Shown: positions 1-8,313 of the stretch, one piece after another
Numbering within the stretch: position 1 is the stretch's first letter
How the letters are laid out: every line of letters begins with the position of its first letter
Assembly (NCBI GenBank): GCA_903847335.1
Contig: CAINDI010000104.1
Location: 1 to 36,132 of the forward strand
Length of the DNA: 36,132 nucleotides
Reading direction: 5' to 3'
Source of the DNA: an uncultured Verrucomicrobiota bacterium
GTDB lineage: Bacteria > Verrucomicrobiota > Verrucomicrobiia > Palsa-1439
Translations under genes and position numbers: made by a program
Notes under the pieces: generated by a model
The model's input: only the letters and a program-made list of their open reading frames with translations
Told to the model about the DNA's origin: nothing
The model's database searches: none

Positions 1-97
1 TGAGGGTCGTATGATTAAGTTTCCGTCCATCAGTCCGTGTCATGCCGCCATAATACAGAGCAGCTATGTAATGTCTATACTATTATGCACGGATTAG

Positions 98-475
98 TAT
101 CCGGACTACCGACAGCCGCAGTTATTCAACCGGCACCGCATGCGCTACCGGGAGGAGGCCGTCCATGAAGGTTTTGAAGCGGATGCACCGGTTGGTTACC
201 TCAAGGAACACGTTACTCAGATTCCATTCCGCGATATCAAACAGTTTCTCGGCAAGATGGACCGGTACTCCGATTTAATGGCGCAGCGATTAGTGGAGAA
301 AAAAAGAAAATTCCACGCGCACCAATTAATCACTCATCCGACATTCACATTTGTGAAAATGTACTTCTTGCGACGTGGTTTCCTTGACGGACTGCAAGGA
401 TTCATCTTGTCTGGTCTCTATGCCTATTACACATTTATCAAGTATGTACGGCTGTGGGAGCAGACACGCGACTAG
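98..475 (+). pseudogene. C-terminal remnant of family-2 (WaaE/KdtX-like) glycosyltransferase
   Basis: An open frame from ATG 140 to TAG 475 encodes 111 residues that match the C-terminal third of LPS-core type family-2 glycosyltransferases: a VHEGF motif, a YSDLMAQ helix, and the tail F-x-KMYFLRRGFLDG followed by AYYTFIKYVRLWE. The same frame continues upstream of ATG 140 with family-like residues (YPDYRQPQLF from base 98) and then meets TAG at 95-97, where this family normally has Trp (WYPD). A single G-to-A change of TGG would explain the stop. The GT-A catalytic domain (nucleotide-sugar DxD region) is not in the window, and bases 1-94 resemble the family only weakly. I read this as a decayed gene. 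It could instead be a separately translated C-terminal piece, but no good ribosome binding site precedes ATG 140. Its stop codon overlaps, within one CTAG, the stop of the convergent PEP-CTERM gene. Confidence 0.65.
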
Positions 476-1353
476 GCGATTGGTGTGCAGCCGAAAATCC
501 GAACGCGACACCAGATCAGACCGGTAATGCCACCAAGGATGAGTAATTGCCAGAGGCCGGGTTCCGGTACGGATGCTACAGAAGTTAACGGATGGCCGTC
601 ATCGCTAACAGCAACGGTACCGGAGCCATACACTGTGACGTTAGTGCCATTCACTTCTTGAACCGGGACACCGGGTAATGTTGAGCCATCACCGGCAACT
701 GTTCCGTAGGCCGCCGCGCGGACGGTCCAGTTATCCGACTCAAAACCGCTGGTTCCGGGATTGCTGAGGACAATCTTGTCGAACGTGGCACCGCCGACCG
801 CGTAAAAATTAATAAAAGCAAAGGCTTCGCCGCTGTCTTTTCCATTGTTACTGCCGGGAACTGGATTTCCGTAGTAGGATTTCCCAACTTTTTGATCGAG
901 CCACTTGGTGTCGAATTGGCCGACTAAGTTAGTGCCGCTGTAAAAATAAAGATAATTGTTTGGATCACCGGCGGACCACCACATGCCAAAGTATGAACTG
1001 GGTTGGTTCCAATTCAAAGTGGTAGTTTGATTGGCTCCGAGTCCGGAACTCGAAGATTCGACAGCGTACGGCGAGCCATTGGGATACGCGGCATCGGCGG
1101 CACCACCGTATTGGTTGGCAGGAATAACGTAAACTTTGTCAATGGTACCGGCGCCGAGAAAGTCAACATTTTTGGAGAGCTTGCCGGTCGGTAAGGAATC
1201 GAAATTGAACATCGTGGTGTCAGCCACGGTAGAGACTTGCACGCCTGGTTGCTCGGCGTAGGTCATGATCAGATTTGCTTTGGCATTGGAAATAGCCAGC
1301 CCACCGGCGAGTCCGATAACAACTGTGCATCTTATGATTGACGTTCCTCTCAT
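472..1353 (-). CDS. PEP-CTERM surface protein, Npun_F0296-like family
   Basis: Predicted exported surface protein of 293 aa. The N-terminus has a basic start and hydrophobic core (IIRCTVVIGLAGGLAI) typical of a signal peptide. The C-terminus has VPEP followed by a hydrophobic stretch and an Arg-containing end, the PEP-CTERM sorting signal cut by exosortases. The middle contains SSYFGMWWSAGDPNNYL, YYGNP, EAFAFINFY and GFESDNWTV, the pattern of the Npun_F0296 exosortase-dependent family. I chose the ATG at 1353 rather than the upstream ATG at 1380 because an AAGGAG (complement of 1361-1366) sits 7 nt before it. It is the last gene of a three-gene PEP-CTERM group and follows an intercistronic stem-loop. 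The biological role of the domain is unknown; attachment to or release from the outer surface is inferred from the sorting signal. Confidence 0.85.
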   Translation of the reverse strand: MRGTSIIRCTVVIGLAGGLAISNAKANLIMTYAEQPGVQVSTVADTTMFNFDSLPTGKLSKNVDFLGAGTIDKVYVIPANQYGGAADAAYPNGSPYAVESSSSGLGANQTTTLNWNQPSSYFGMWWSAGDPNNYLYFYSGTNLVGQFDTKWLDQKVGKSYYGNPVPGSNNGKDSGEAFAFINFYAVGGATFDKIVLSNPGTSGFESDNWTVRAAAYGTVAGDGSTLPGVPVQEVNGTNVTVYGSGTVAVSDDGHPLTSVASVPEPGLWQLLILGGITGLIWCRVRIFGCTPIA

Positions 1354-1405
1354 ATTGCAGCTCCTTATTTTCATCAACATTTATTCTTTGTCAAGTCCTG
1401 TAAAT

Positions 1406-1431
1406 AAGTGGGAGCGTCATGGCCCCCGCTT
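1406..1431 (-). terminator. Intercistronic stem-loop, possible attenuator or weak terminator
   Basis: On the minus strand the arms AAGCGGGGGC and GCUCCCACUU can pair over ten positions with one C-A mismatch and one G-U pair, closing a 6-nt loop. It lies 7 nt after the stop codon of the PEP-CTERM gene ending at 1438 and before the start at 1353. No run of U follows, so it may stabilise or partly terminate the transcript rather than end it. Seen by eye; no folding energy was computed. Confidence 0.4.
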
Positions 1432-1437
1432 GAAATA

Positions 1438-2253
1438 TTAGCTCGCCACGCTCCGGTTTTGGTAGCAGCGAACGGCAACAACACCAAGCATTCCTAACCC
1501 CAGCATGATGCCGACGCCGGGTTCTGGGACTGATGCGACATTTGGTAAAACATCTGCCGCTGTTGTCCCAATGCGAATATCACTAAAATTCATTGCACCA
1601 CTACCGCTCGCGAGACGAATCCGGTCAAACGTCATCGGTGATTGAACAAAAGTTCCAACCGCCACCGCATCTTGATTAATCAACTGTGATATTGAAGTCG
1701 GATCCAACCACAGAGTCATTGTTCCCGTGCCGTCTGCAGCAATCGAATAGCGCTCGATCAGTAACGACTTAACATTGGCCGCATCCTTGGAATTTACTTG
1801 TGGACCTGAATTGGACAATCCTGTGGGCTGGAGTCCCCATGTGGTCGGACCTGAATTTGGATCCCCAGCAAATCCACGCTCACCTGTACCTAAAAATACT
1901 GACAACCCCGCATAGGTACTTACCGGTGATATCTCTTGCGCTGTGAAGCTGAACCATACTTGAGTGTTGGGCGTTAACGTAACCGGCGTAGCTAGCAAAC
2001 GAAATGCGGCCGAGGTTCCAGAAACCATGGCCTGTTGATTATTGACAGATGCCGAACCATACGAAGTATACCAAGCTCCATTCCAACCGATTCCACCATT
2101 ATCACTCGCCAGTGATCCCGCTGCGTATTCAAAATTCTCATCGGCGATTAGGGCCGCCTCCATCCGGTTACTCAGCATCAACCCAAAAATAATCATCAAT
2201 CCCGAAAAGCCGCCGGCTTTCAAAGCGGTGGTTGATGTAAATTTTCGTCTCAT
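1438..2253 (-). CDS. PEP-CTERM surface protein with LamG/concanavalin-like domain
   Basis: Predicted exported protein of 271 aa. An N-terminal hydrophobic segment (GLMIIFGLML) precedes a beta-rich body that begins with a DENFEYAAGSL-type segment, typical of concanavalin/LamG-like PEP-CTERM proteins. The C-terminus is VPEPGVGIMLGLGMLGVVAV then RCYQNR, a full PEP-CTERM signal. The start is placed at 2253, not at the upstream in-frame ATG 2271: a GGAGG (complement of 2265-2269) lies 11 nt upstream, and the ATG overlaps the stop of the preceding gene as ATGA. The binding site is thus embedded in the last codons of the upstream gene (Lys-Trp-Arg-Asn), which argues for translational coupling. Ligand and function are unknown; carbohydrate binding is only a family-level possibility. 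Confidence 0.82.
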   Translation of the reverse strand: MRRKFTSTTALKAGGFSGLMIIFGLMLSNRMEAALIADENFEYAAGSLASDNGGIGWNGAWYTSYGSASVNNQQAMVSGTSAAFRLLATPVTLTPNTQVWFSFTAQEISPVSTYAGLSVFLGTGERGFAGDPNSGPTTWGLQPTGLSNSGPQVNSKDAANVKSLLIERYSIAADGTGTMTLWLDPTSISQLINQDAVAVGTFVQSPMTFDRIRLASGSGAMNFSDIRIGTTAADVLPNVASVPEPGVGIMLGLGMLGVVAVRCYQNRSVAS

Positions 2254-3188
2254 GATTTGCTGTTCCTCCATTTCTTCATGCCAACGATTCCAACCAAACC
2301 TAGTCCTAACATCATGCTGATGCCGGGTTCTGGAACAGCAGCAACACTGCCGAGCGGGCCAGCCTCGGTGAAGTTTTGGTTTAATGGGAAGCTTCCGCTA
2401 GCATTTCCGGCTAGCAGTGTGGTGTAGTTCACGATTGGCAATTGCCCACTTCCGCCAAGAGGATTTGCTCCCATCGTCGCTGTGATAGTCGGACCAAAAT
2501 CCAGCAAGTCAGCAAGTGCGTTGCCGCCGTTGATTGCCGGGATGCTCGAACCGTACATGTGGGTTCCTTGATTGCCCAACACGAGCGAAGGTTGGTTAGT
2601 GACGACGCCAATGAAGTTCGCCGCACCGGTGGTGGTATTTACGGTATAAAGTTCCGTGTTATTGCCGGAGCCGGTATTGGCAACATAGAGGGTGTCGCCA
2701 TTGAAGCGCATATTCTGACCGGTACCGTTCAGATAAGTGTCGGTACCATTGGCGTTAAAATTACCGAGGTACGTCGCCGCGCCGGTGCCGGGCGTGCTGA
2801 AGTTGAACTTGTACAGACTGGCTTGAGTGCCAATGTAGAGGTCACCACTACTGTTGAAAGCAAGGGTTTCCATGCTGCCATTCATGCCGGTGGTGTTGAC
2901 GGGCGTAACAGCACCCACGTTACCGGAGAGGTTGATGGTGAACAGATTTGCACCGGACAAACCATAAAGCGTACCGGTAAGAGGATCTTGAGCAACATCA
3001 TTAATGATTCCGCCCCAGTTGACAGTGCCGAGCGGAGTCACATTGCCGGTGGCGAGGTTCACAGTTTCCAAGGTCGGATTGCCACCCGGAAACGATGTCG
3101 CATAAACATCAATCAAGTTGGCACGTCCAACATTCGTGAAACCAATCACGACTGCCAGACTGATTGCTAGGCTAAGTTTTGTTTTCAT
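2250..3188 (-). CDS. PEP-CTERM surface protein with beta-propeller-like repeats
   Basis: Predicted exported protein of 312 aa, first gene of the PEP-CTERM group. The signal peptide is MKTKLSLAISLAVVIGF followed by Ala-Asn. The body has short repeated beta segments such as LYGLSGANLFTINL, DLYIGTQASLYKFN and TLYVANTG, the look of an NHL/YncE-like propeller. The end is VPEPGISMMLGLGLVGIVGMKKWR, a PEP-CTERM sorting signal. The start at 3188 is preceded by AAGGAA (complement of 3195-3200) at 7 nt, so the longer frame to 3248 is unlikely. The stop overlaps the next start by 4 nt. Exosortase and its partners are not in this window, so they must be encoded elsewhere for the tail to be processed. Function beyond surface display is unknown. 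Confidence 0.82.
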   Translation of the reverse strand: MKTKLSLAISLAVVIGFTNVGRANLIDVYATSFPGGNPTLETVNLATGNVTPLGTVNWGGIINDVAQDPLTGTLYGLSGANLFTINLSGNVGAVTPVNTTGMNGSMETLAFNSSGDLYIGTQASLYKFNFSTPGTGAATYLGNFNANGTDTYLNGTGQNMRFNGDTLYVANTGSGNNTELYTVNTTTGAANFIGVVTNQPSLVLGNQGTHMYGSSIPAINGGNALADLLDFGPTITATMGANPLGGSGQLPIVNYTTLLAGNASGSFPLNQNFTEAGPLGSVAAVPEPGISMMLGLGLVGIVGMKKWRNSKS

Positions 3189-3252
3189 TGTTTGTTCCTT
3201 TATCGAATTACGAATTTGGGTTGACGACAGACAACATCTTGGTGTCAACGGT

Positions 3253-3336
3253 TCCGACGCGGGAACAAAATCAGACGTGGAAAACAGTCAAACGTGGAGG
3301 GAATTCAAACTTGAACGATCAATCAAACTTGGAACA
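3253..3336. repeat. Iteron-like array, five imperfect copies of TCAAACKTGGAA
   Basis: Copies start near 3253 (degenerate), 3271, 3288, 3305 and 3323: TCCGACGCGGGAAC, TCAGACGTGGAAAA, TCAAACGTGGAGGG, TCAAACTTGAACGA and TCAAACTTGGAACA. The period is 17-18 bp, so copies are offset by about 1.7 helical turns. The array lies 65 to 150 bp upstream of the PEP-CTERM start codon at 3188, a position suitable for a transcription regulator. No palindromic symmetry is obvious inside the unit. Found by eye. Confidence 0.6.
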
Positions 3337-3572
3337 GCATGTCCGAATCGCCTAGAACTCGAACTGATTCGAAGCTATCACATACTAAAGAAATGTCAAG
3401 CACAGCGATTTATCGTCCTCACTTTATACTTCTAACAATCTAATATACAAATACATCTGATTCAGAAAATATATCACTTTCAAAGTAGCCTCATTGAGGT
3501 TATCGGTGTAGAATACTAAACAGTAAATCGCATTTTCGGCAAAGACAAAGGTAATATAAGTGTTAATTATTC

Positions 3573-3596
3573 TATAAATCTGTTAATTTAAGGGAA
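3573..3596 (+). promoter_or_regulatory. Possible -10 element and ribosome binding site for the gene at 3600
   Basis: TATAAA at 3573-3578 lies 21 nt before the ATG at 3600, and AAGGGA just upstream of the ATG is a reasonable Shine-Dalgarno sequence. No convincing -35 hexamer is seen 16-18 bp upstream, so the promoter call is weak; the ribosome binding site is better supported. Confidence 0.35.
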
Positions 3597-3599
3597 CGA

Positions 3600-6479
3600 A
3601 TGGCAGAACAAACACAAGCACGATTTGGAACGGAGCAGCAACTGCGTGTGTTATTAGGTGTAATCGCGCTGGTAATCGTGCCGCCAATTATTGCGTTAGT
3701 TGTGTTGGCCACCAAATTCGATGGCTTGACGGATTTAGTCGCGCTCGATCACGCACAAGTGGCCAAGCAATTGGCAACGACCGGAAACTTCTCAACCAGC
3801 GTCCTACGGCCATTGTCGCTTGCATTACATCCTGAAGGCGCAACACATCCAGACTTATACAACGCACCGGTACATCCCGCTTTACTTGCGACATTATATT
3901 TAGCAACCGGTGCATCGGAACGACCGGCGGCAATTCTCGGTATCAGTTTGTGGTTACTTTCGGTCTGGTTAATTTTTTTGGTGGTGATGAATTGGTGGGG
4001 CCGGGCGGATTTGGGAATTGTCGCAGCGGCTTTATATGGGACAAATGTGGCGACATTAAACGCCGCAGTTGGCGGGCTGCCGTATCCGGTAGCAACGATT
4101 TGTGTGATGGTGACCGTCTGGGCATTATTCCCAAAAAATACCGGTCCAGAAATTGAAGCCGGCATGTTGTCGTCCCGGCGGTTGAGTCTCGCCGGACTAG
4201 CATGTGGCGCGGCGGTGCTGACCGATTATCTTTTACTGCCGGTGGCGTTGGTCGTGGCAATCTATTTATTCAAAACGCAAACTGAACGGTGGTCAGCGGT
4301 CCGGCGGTTCGCACTGGCGCTGGCCATCGTGATCGGACCATGGTGGTGTCGCCTCTTGTTGCAACACGGCGGACCATGGTTCGGATTATTTGGCTACAAT
4401 GCCATGAGCAATACCAGTGATTTTCCAGGCGAATCAATTTGGCGAACCACTGAAATTCCTTCTAGCCCGCTATTTTTTCTACTGCAACATCCGTTTGGGT
4501 TAATTCGAAAACTAGTTGCCGGCTTTGCGCAATACCGCTCGGCAGGTGCGAGTATTGTCGATCCGGTCATTGCCTTTATGTTTGTGGTGGCACTGTTCAG
4601 CATCGGCAGTCGGAGCATGTGGGGCAAACGCTTGTTTGCGGTTATTATCAGCAGTGTCGCACTCACCGCTGGATTTTCTTTTTTGCTCCGGCCAGAACCA
4701 CGTTTATTACTGACATGGTTACCATTGATTACCATTATCGGCACCGCGCGCTTAGTTGAATGGGGTCACGAATCTGTTGGCAATTGGTCACTCAAAACCT
4801 CGTTCATTCCCTTGCGGCAAAGTTTACCCGACATCACCTTACCCGGCCCGTTGAATCGCGCCTTACTTTATAGCGCCGTTGTGATTATCGGCGCGTTTCC
4901 ACTCGCGGTGTACTTAATCAGCAATCGCGGTAGTAACACCGGTGATGCACCGGGAAGTATTTACCGAGCGCTCGGCGACCGATTGCGAACGAATGCAGTG
5001 GTGCTAACCGACCGGCCATTTGAAGTCGCATGGTATGCCCAACGCCGGGCGGTCTGGTTGTGCCGGCACGAAAACGATCTGCAGCTCATCGAAAAATCGA
5101 CTGGGCCGATTACGGCAACCTTTGTGACTCCGTGGGTGCGAGAGATACCGACAACAGAATGGGGCGATTGGTGGTCACGCATTATGTTACCGCGCGGCGT
5201 GTACCGAGGCATGTGGCCGTCGGAAGCGTTTGGCTCGCAGTTCACCTTCCGGCAACGCCTCGACAGCGGCGAAGGGGCCGGCGCAGTCAGTGAATTAGAT
5301 TTATTGATGCGCGAAGTCGCCAACAGCCCGGATTCGTCAGAAGCGCATACTCAACTCGGCGTCGCCTACCTCGTCCGCGAACAACTACCGGAAGCCGTGC
5401 GTGAATTTGAAGAAGCGATTCGTTTGGACAACAACAATACTCAAGCGCTCCTCGGTCTCTGGCAGGCCAACGCGCGAAAAACTGAAACACCGGAAGCCCT
5501 CAACATCTCGCAACTCGCTCTGCAAACTTCGCCCCAAGACGCCGCGTCCGTCGCCGTGCTCGACCGGGCCGTCCGGTACTTCAGCACATTACTTAAACAA
5601 ACACCGGACAATCCTTGGCTCCTGCTAAACGTGGCAATGTGCCAAGCCCGTCTGAAAAAATGGGACGAAGTTGAAACCGCCTATCACGCTCTCAGCCGGC
5701 TCGCGCCCAAAACTTTCCCACCGGAGCTTTTGATGGTGAACCTCTATCTTCAGCAAGGTTTGATTCACGAAGCCGCTGTCGCCTGTGAGCGGTTGATTAA
5801 AAACCAACTCGCGTTACCGACGGCCTACCAATTGCTCGGTTCCATCCGGCAAGCCGAAGGTAAATTACCGGAGGCACTCGTTGCCTTCAAAAAAGCCATC
5901 GAGCTGCGACCGCAAGCCAGCGCGCCCTACCAACAAGCATCGCGCGTCTGTTTTCTCCTCAACCAGCCGGTGGAGGCCGCGCAATTCCTCCAAGACGCGC
6001 TCCGAGTTGTGCCGCGTTCCAGCGGCGTGCGTTTTGACCTCGCCAAAATTCGCTTGACCGAAGGCAAGCCAGAGAAAGCTATCTACATCTACGAAGATTT
6101 ACTCCGCGATTATCCAGATCATCCGGTGGCGCTGAATAACCTTGCCGAATTGCTCGCCCGGAGCGGCAAACTCACACGCGCTTTCGAACTCGCCGCCCGC
6201 GCCGTCAAAGTTTATCCGAACAACCCAGCCATTCAAGACACCTACGGATGGATTTGCTTTCAATCCGAAAAACGTCCGGAGGCCATCCGCCATCTGCACG
6301 AAGCCGTTCGGCTCGCGCCCTCCATGGGCATCGCCCACTATCATCTCGGCAAAGTTTTGCTCGCCGATTCCCAACAACAAGACGGACTCGACGCCCTGCA
6401 AGCTGCCCTCGCCCAAGGCTTACCCAAAGAAGAAGCCACTGACGCCGAGCAAATCATTAACGCCACGCTCGCGCCGTAA
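3600..6479 (+). CDS. GT-C (family 39-like) membrane glycosyltransferase fused to TPR domain
   Basis: A 959-aa inner-membrane protein. Residues 15-430 carry about ten hydrophobic segments. The first large periplasmic loop has DHAQVAKQLATTGNFST with Asp50 and then NAPVHPALLA, the arrangement of PMT/ArnT-like GT-C enzymes that move sugars from a polyprenyl-phosphate donor. A soluble module follows, and about nine tetratricopeptide repeats fill residues 562-945 (for example EAHTQLGVAYLVREQLPEAVREF with conserved small and aromatic positions). The TPR part probably lies in the periplasm and could hold partner or acceptor proteins. It is divergent from the PEP-CTERM group and ends 8 nt before the purine nucleoside phosphorylase gene. 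Transfer of a sugar to surface proteins would fit the neighbours but is inference. The acceptor and sugar cannot be read from the sequence. Confidence 0.75.
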   Translation: MAEQTQARFGTEQQLRVLLGVIALVIVPPIIALVVLATKFDGLTDLVALDHAQVAKQLATTGNFSTSVLRPLSLALHPEGATHPDLYNAPVHPALLATLYLATGASERPAAILGISLWLLSVWLIFLVVMNWWGRADLGIVAAALYGTNVATLNAAVGGLPYPVATICVMVTVWALFPKNTGPEIEAGMLSSRRLSLAGLACGAAVLTDYLLLPVALVVAIYLFKTQTERWSAVRRFALALAIVIGPWWCRLLLQHGGPWFGLFGYNAMSNTSDFPGESIWRTTEIPSSPLFFLLQHPFGLIRKLVAGFAQYRSAGASIVDPVIAFMFVVALFSIGSRSMWGKRLFAVIISSVALTAGFSFLLRPEPRLLLTWLPLITIIGTARLVEWGHESVGNWSLKTSFIPLRQSLPDITLPGPLNRALLYSAVVIIGAFPLAVYLISNRGSNTGDAPGSIYRALGDRLRTNAVVLTDRPFEVAWYAQRRAVWLCRHENDLQLIEKSTGPITATFVTPWVREIPTTEWGDWWSRIMLPRGVYRGMWPSEAFGSQFTFRQRLDSGEGAGAVSELDLLMREVANSPDSSEAHTQLGVAYLVREQLPEAVREFEEAIRLDNNNTQALLGLWQANARKTETPEALNISQLALQTSPQDAASVAVLDRAVRYFSTLLKQTPDNPWLLLNVAMCQARLKKWDEVETAYHALSRLAPKTFPPELLMVNLYLQQGLIHEAAVACERLIKNQLALPTAYQLLGSIRQAEGKLPEALVAFKKAIELRPQASAPYQQASRVCFLLNQPVEAAQFLQDALRVVPRSSGVRFDLAKIRLTEGKPEKAIYIYEDLLRDYPDHPVALNNLAELLARSGKLTRAFELAARAVKVYPNNPAIQDTYGWICFQSEKRPEAIRHLHEAVRLAPSMGIAHYHLGKVLLADSQQQDGLDALQAALAQGLPKEEATDAEQIINATLAP

Positions 6480-6487
6480 TCAATTTT

Positions 6488-7300
6488 ATGATGCCCAACC
6501 TGAAAGAGACAAAAGAATTTCTGGACAACAAATTCGCCGGATTCAAACCGGAGGTCGCAGTGATTGTCGGCTCCGGCCTCGGTGGTATCGCCGGTGCTCT
6601 CGCGAAACCGGTCACGATTCCGTACGCCGAAATTCCGAATTTTCCGAAATCAACAGTAGCCGGACACGCTGGCGAAATGGTTTTTGGTGAATTAGCCGGC
6701 AAGCGCGTGCTGGTGTTAAGCGGCCGGTTTCACCTCTATGAAGGCCGGTCGCTGGAAGAAGTCGTTTTCCCGGTGCACGTCGTGGACGCGCTCGGTGTGA
6801 AGGTGTTGCTGGTCACCAACGCCGCCGGTGGCATCAACCCGGTGTTCAATCCCGGTGATTTGATGTTGATCGAAGACCACATTAACCATCTCGGAGTCAA
6901 TCCGTTGATTGAGTTTCGCGAAAACGGCGAAGTGAAATTTTTGGACATGACGCAAGCATACTCTAGCCGGTTGCGCGAAAAATTGGACGCCGCTGCGGAA
7001 AAAGCGCAACTCACTTTGCGGCGCGGCGTGTATCTCGCCACCACCGGACCGAGCTACGAAACACCGGCGGAAGTGAAAACCTTTGCCTGGTGGGGCGCAG
7101 ACGCTGTCGGCATGAGCACCGTGCCGGAGGTAATCCTCGCCCGGTATCACAACATCGAAGTCGCCGGTATCTCCTGCATCACCAATCTCGCCGCCGGTAT
7201 CTCGTCGAAAAAACTTTCGCACGACGAAGTCCTCGAAGTCGGCAAAGCTAGCCAAGCGAAACTGGCTAAATTGCTCGGTGAATTTTTGAGTTTGTTGTAA
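6488..7300 (+). CDS. punA: Purine-nucleoside phosphorylase, trimeric type
   Basis: Cytosolic enzyme of 270 aa that splits inosine, guanosine and deoxy forms with phosphate to give the base and ribose-1-phosphate in purine salvage. Visible motifs: the phosphate-binding loop VGSGLGG near residues 27-33, AGHAGEMVFG at 58-67, GRFHLYEG at 79-86, TNAAGGI at 110-116, GPSYETPAE at 187-195 and ITNLAAGIS at 231-239. Glu191 and Asn233 correspond to the purine-binding Glu201 and Asn243 of the human trimeric enzyme, which points to 6-oxopurine specificity. Length is normal for the family. The start is one of two adjacent ATGs (6488/6491) and has no strong Shine-Dalgarno; it follows the upstream stop by 8 nt, so translation may depend on coupling. 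It converges with the M23 peptidase gene with an 11-nt gap. Confidence 0.93.
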   Translation: MMPNLKETKEFLDNKFAGFKPEVAVIVGSGLGGIAGALAKPVTIPYAEIPNFPKSTVAGHAGEMVFGELAGKRVLVLSGRFHLYEGRSLEEVVFPVHVVDALGVKVLLVTNAAGGINPVFNPGDLMLIEDHINHLGVNPLIEFRENGEVKFLDMTQAYSSRLREKLDAAAEKAQLTLRRGVYLATTGPSYETPAEVKTFAWWGADAVGMSTVPEVILARYHNIEVAGISCITNLAAGISSKKLSHDEVLEVGKASQAKLAKLLGEFLSLL

Positions 7301-7311
7301 CTGCCGGAACG

Positions 7312-8313
7312 CTACGGTCCGTAAGTCAACAGCGTCACCCATTCTCGACCGGCGGTGCTGAGATGCCAACCGGCGCGACTGCGTTCCAGAAAATGATGAC
7401 AAGCTTGCGTCATCTCCGCTTCATCCACGCGATTCAAGACCGGCAACCGCCGCAATTGTTCCGGTGAAACTTCCGCCGCAGTTCGCGCCCAAACTGTCAC
7501 CGGTACGCCAAACGGCGTGACAGCAATTTCATAGGCGACCGGAATCGCGTTGGCCTGTGCCGGTAGACAGGTTTGCTCCGGATGCAGTTGCAACCACGGA
7601 AATTGCCGGGCGCTGACGAGCACCGTGAAGCCGACATGTTGCCGAGCGACGTAGTCGGCGAAATTCAGTTTGCGATTGTTGGCGAATTCTCGGAAGAATG
7701 CCGCTGGATCAAGGCCAAATAAATTTTTCCCGTTAAAATTTCCGAATGGCGGCGCTTGCGGATCGTGTTTCGGATACCAGACGTAAAAATTTGGATTGAG
7801 CAGCAAATCGATTTCAAAATGCAAATGCGCCCGGTCAGTGGTGATCCGTTCGCGAGTATTGCTAGTGTGACCGAGCGTGCCGATGACTTGTGATTTGCGG
7901 ACCGATTGACCGGCGGCTAAACCATCCGCAATGGCGCTCAGGTGAGCGTAAAGCGTGTGGACTGGCACGCCATCCCACCGGTGCTCCAGCACGATATATC
8001 GGCCATAATTTGAGAGACCGGGCTTGGCGTTGACAAAAGCGACTGTGCCATCGGCCACCGCATGAATCGGATCGAGCGGTTCGCCGCGCCGGTCGCGTTG
8101 GAGACATTTTATGTCGATACCTTTGTGCAACCGGTGGCCGCTATTACGAACACAACCGAACATTCCAGACTCGATGGAACCTTCGACGGTGGGCTGGAAG
8201 AAACCGGCGTTATCGCCGCGCAGCAAGGCATCATTACCGGTCGGTAAACAAATATCCACCGGCCACGCCGCCACCGGTAACAACCAGAGAAGAGCGAACC
8301 AAACCGATTTCAT
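7312..8313 (-). CDS. M23-family (LytM) peptidoglycan peptidase, exported
   Basis: A 333-aa protein with a signal peptide (hydrophobic residues 4-17, ending Ala-Ala-Trp-Pro). The LytM zinc site is complete: His63 and Asp67 in HKGID, and His163-x-His165 in AHLHFE, with YAHL at 122-125. DPIHAVADGTV and GQSVRKSQVIGTLGHTS are standard M23 segments. Such enzymes cut peptide cross-links of peptidoglycan or regulate amidases in the periplasm. A C-terminal extension of about 150 residues has no domain I recognise. The ATG overlaps the stop of the upstream lipoprotein gene as ATGA, so the two are probably translated together. Confidence 0.88.
   Translation of the reverse strand: MKSVWFALLWLLPVAAWPVDICLPTGNDALLRGDNAGFFQPTVEGSIESGMFGCVRNSGHRLHKGIDIKCLQRDRRGEPLDPIHAVADGTVAFVNAKPGLSNYGRYIVLEHRWDGVPVHTLYAHLSAIADGLAAGQSVRKSQVIGTLGHTSNTRERITTDRAHLHFEIDLLLNPNFYVWYPKHDPQAPPFGNFNGKNLFGLDPAAFFREFANNRKLNFADYVARQHVGFTVLVSARQFPWLQLHPEQTCLPAQANAIPVAYEIAVTPFGVPVTVWARTAAEVSPEQLRRLPVLNRVDEAEMTQACHHFLERSRAGWHLSTAGREWVTLLTYGP

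Larger units (their letters stand above)
3189..3599. other. 410-bp divergent intergenic regulatory region
   Basis: No supported coding sequence. The part next to the PEP-CTERM genes holds a tandem array of imperfect 17-18 bp repeats, described separately. From about 3410 to 3595 the sequence turns AT-rich and feeds the plus-strand gene at 3600. The two flanking genes are divergent, so both promoters must lie here. An open frame at 3118-3435 on the plus strand mostly overlaps the start of the PEP-CTERM gene antisense and has no protein-like pattern. Confidence 0.7.

Noticed and set aside
2442-3170. 242-aa plus-strand frame opposite a PEP-CTERM gene
   Set aside because: The minus frame has signal peptide, ribosome binding site and sorting signal; the plus frame has none.
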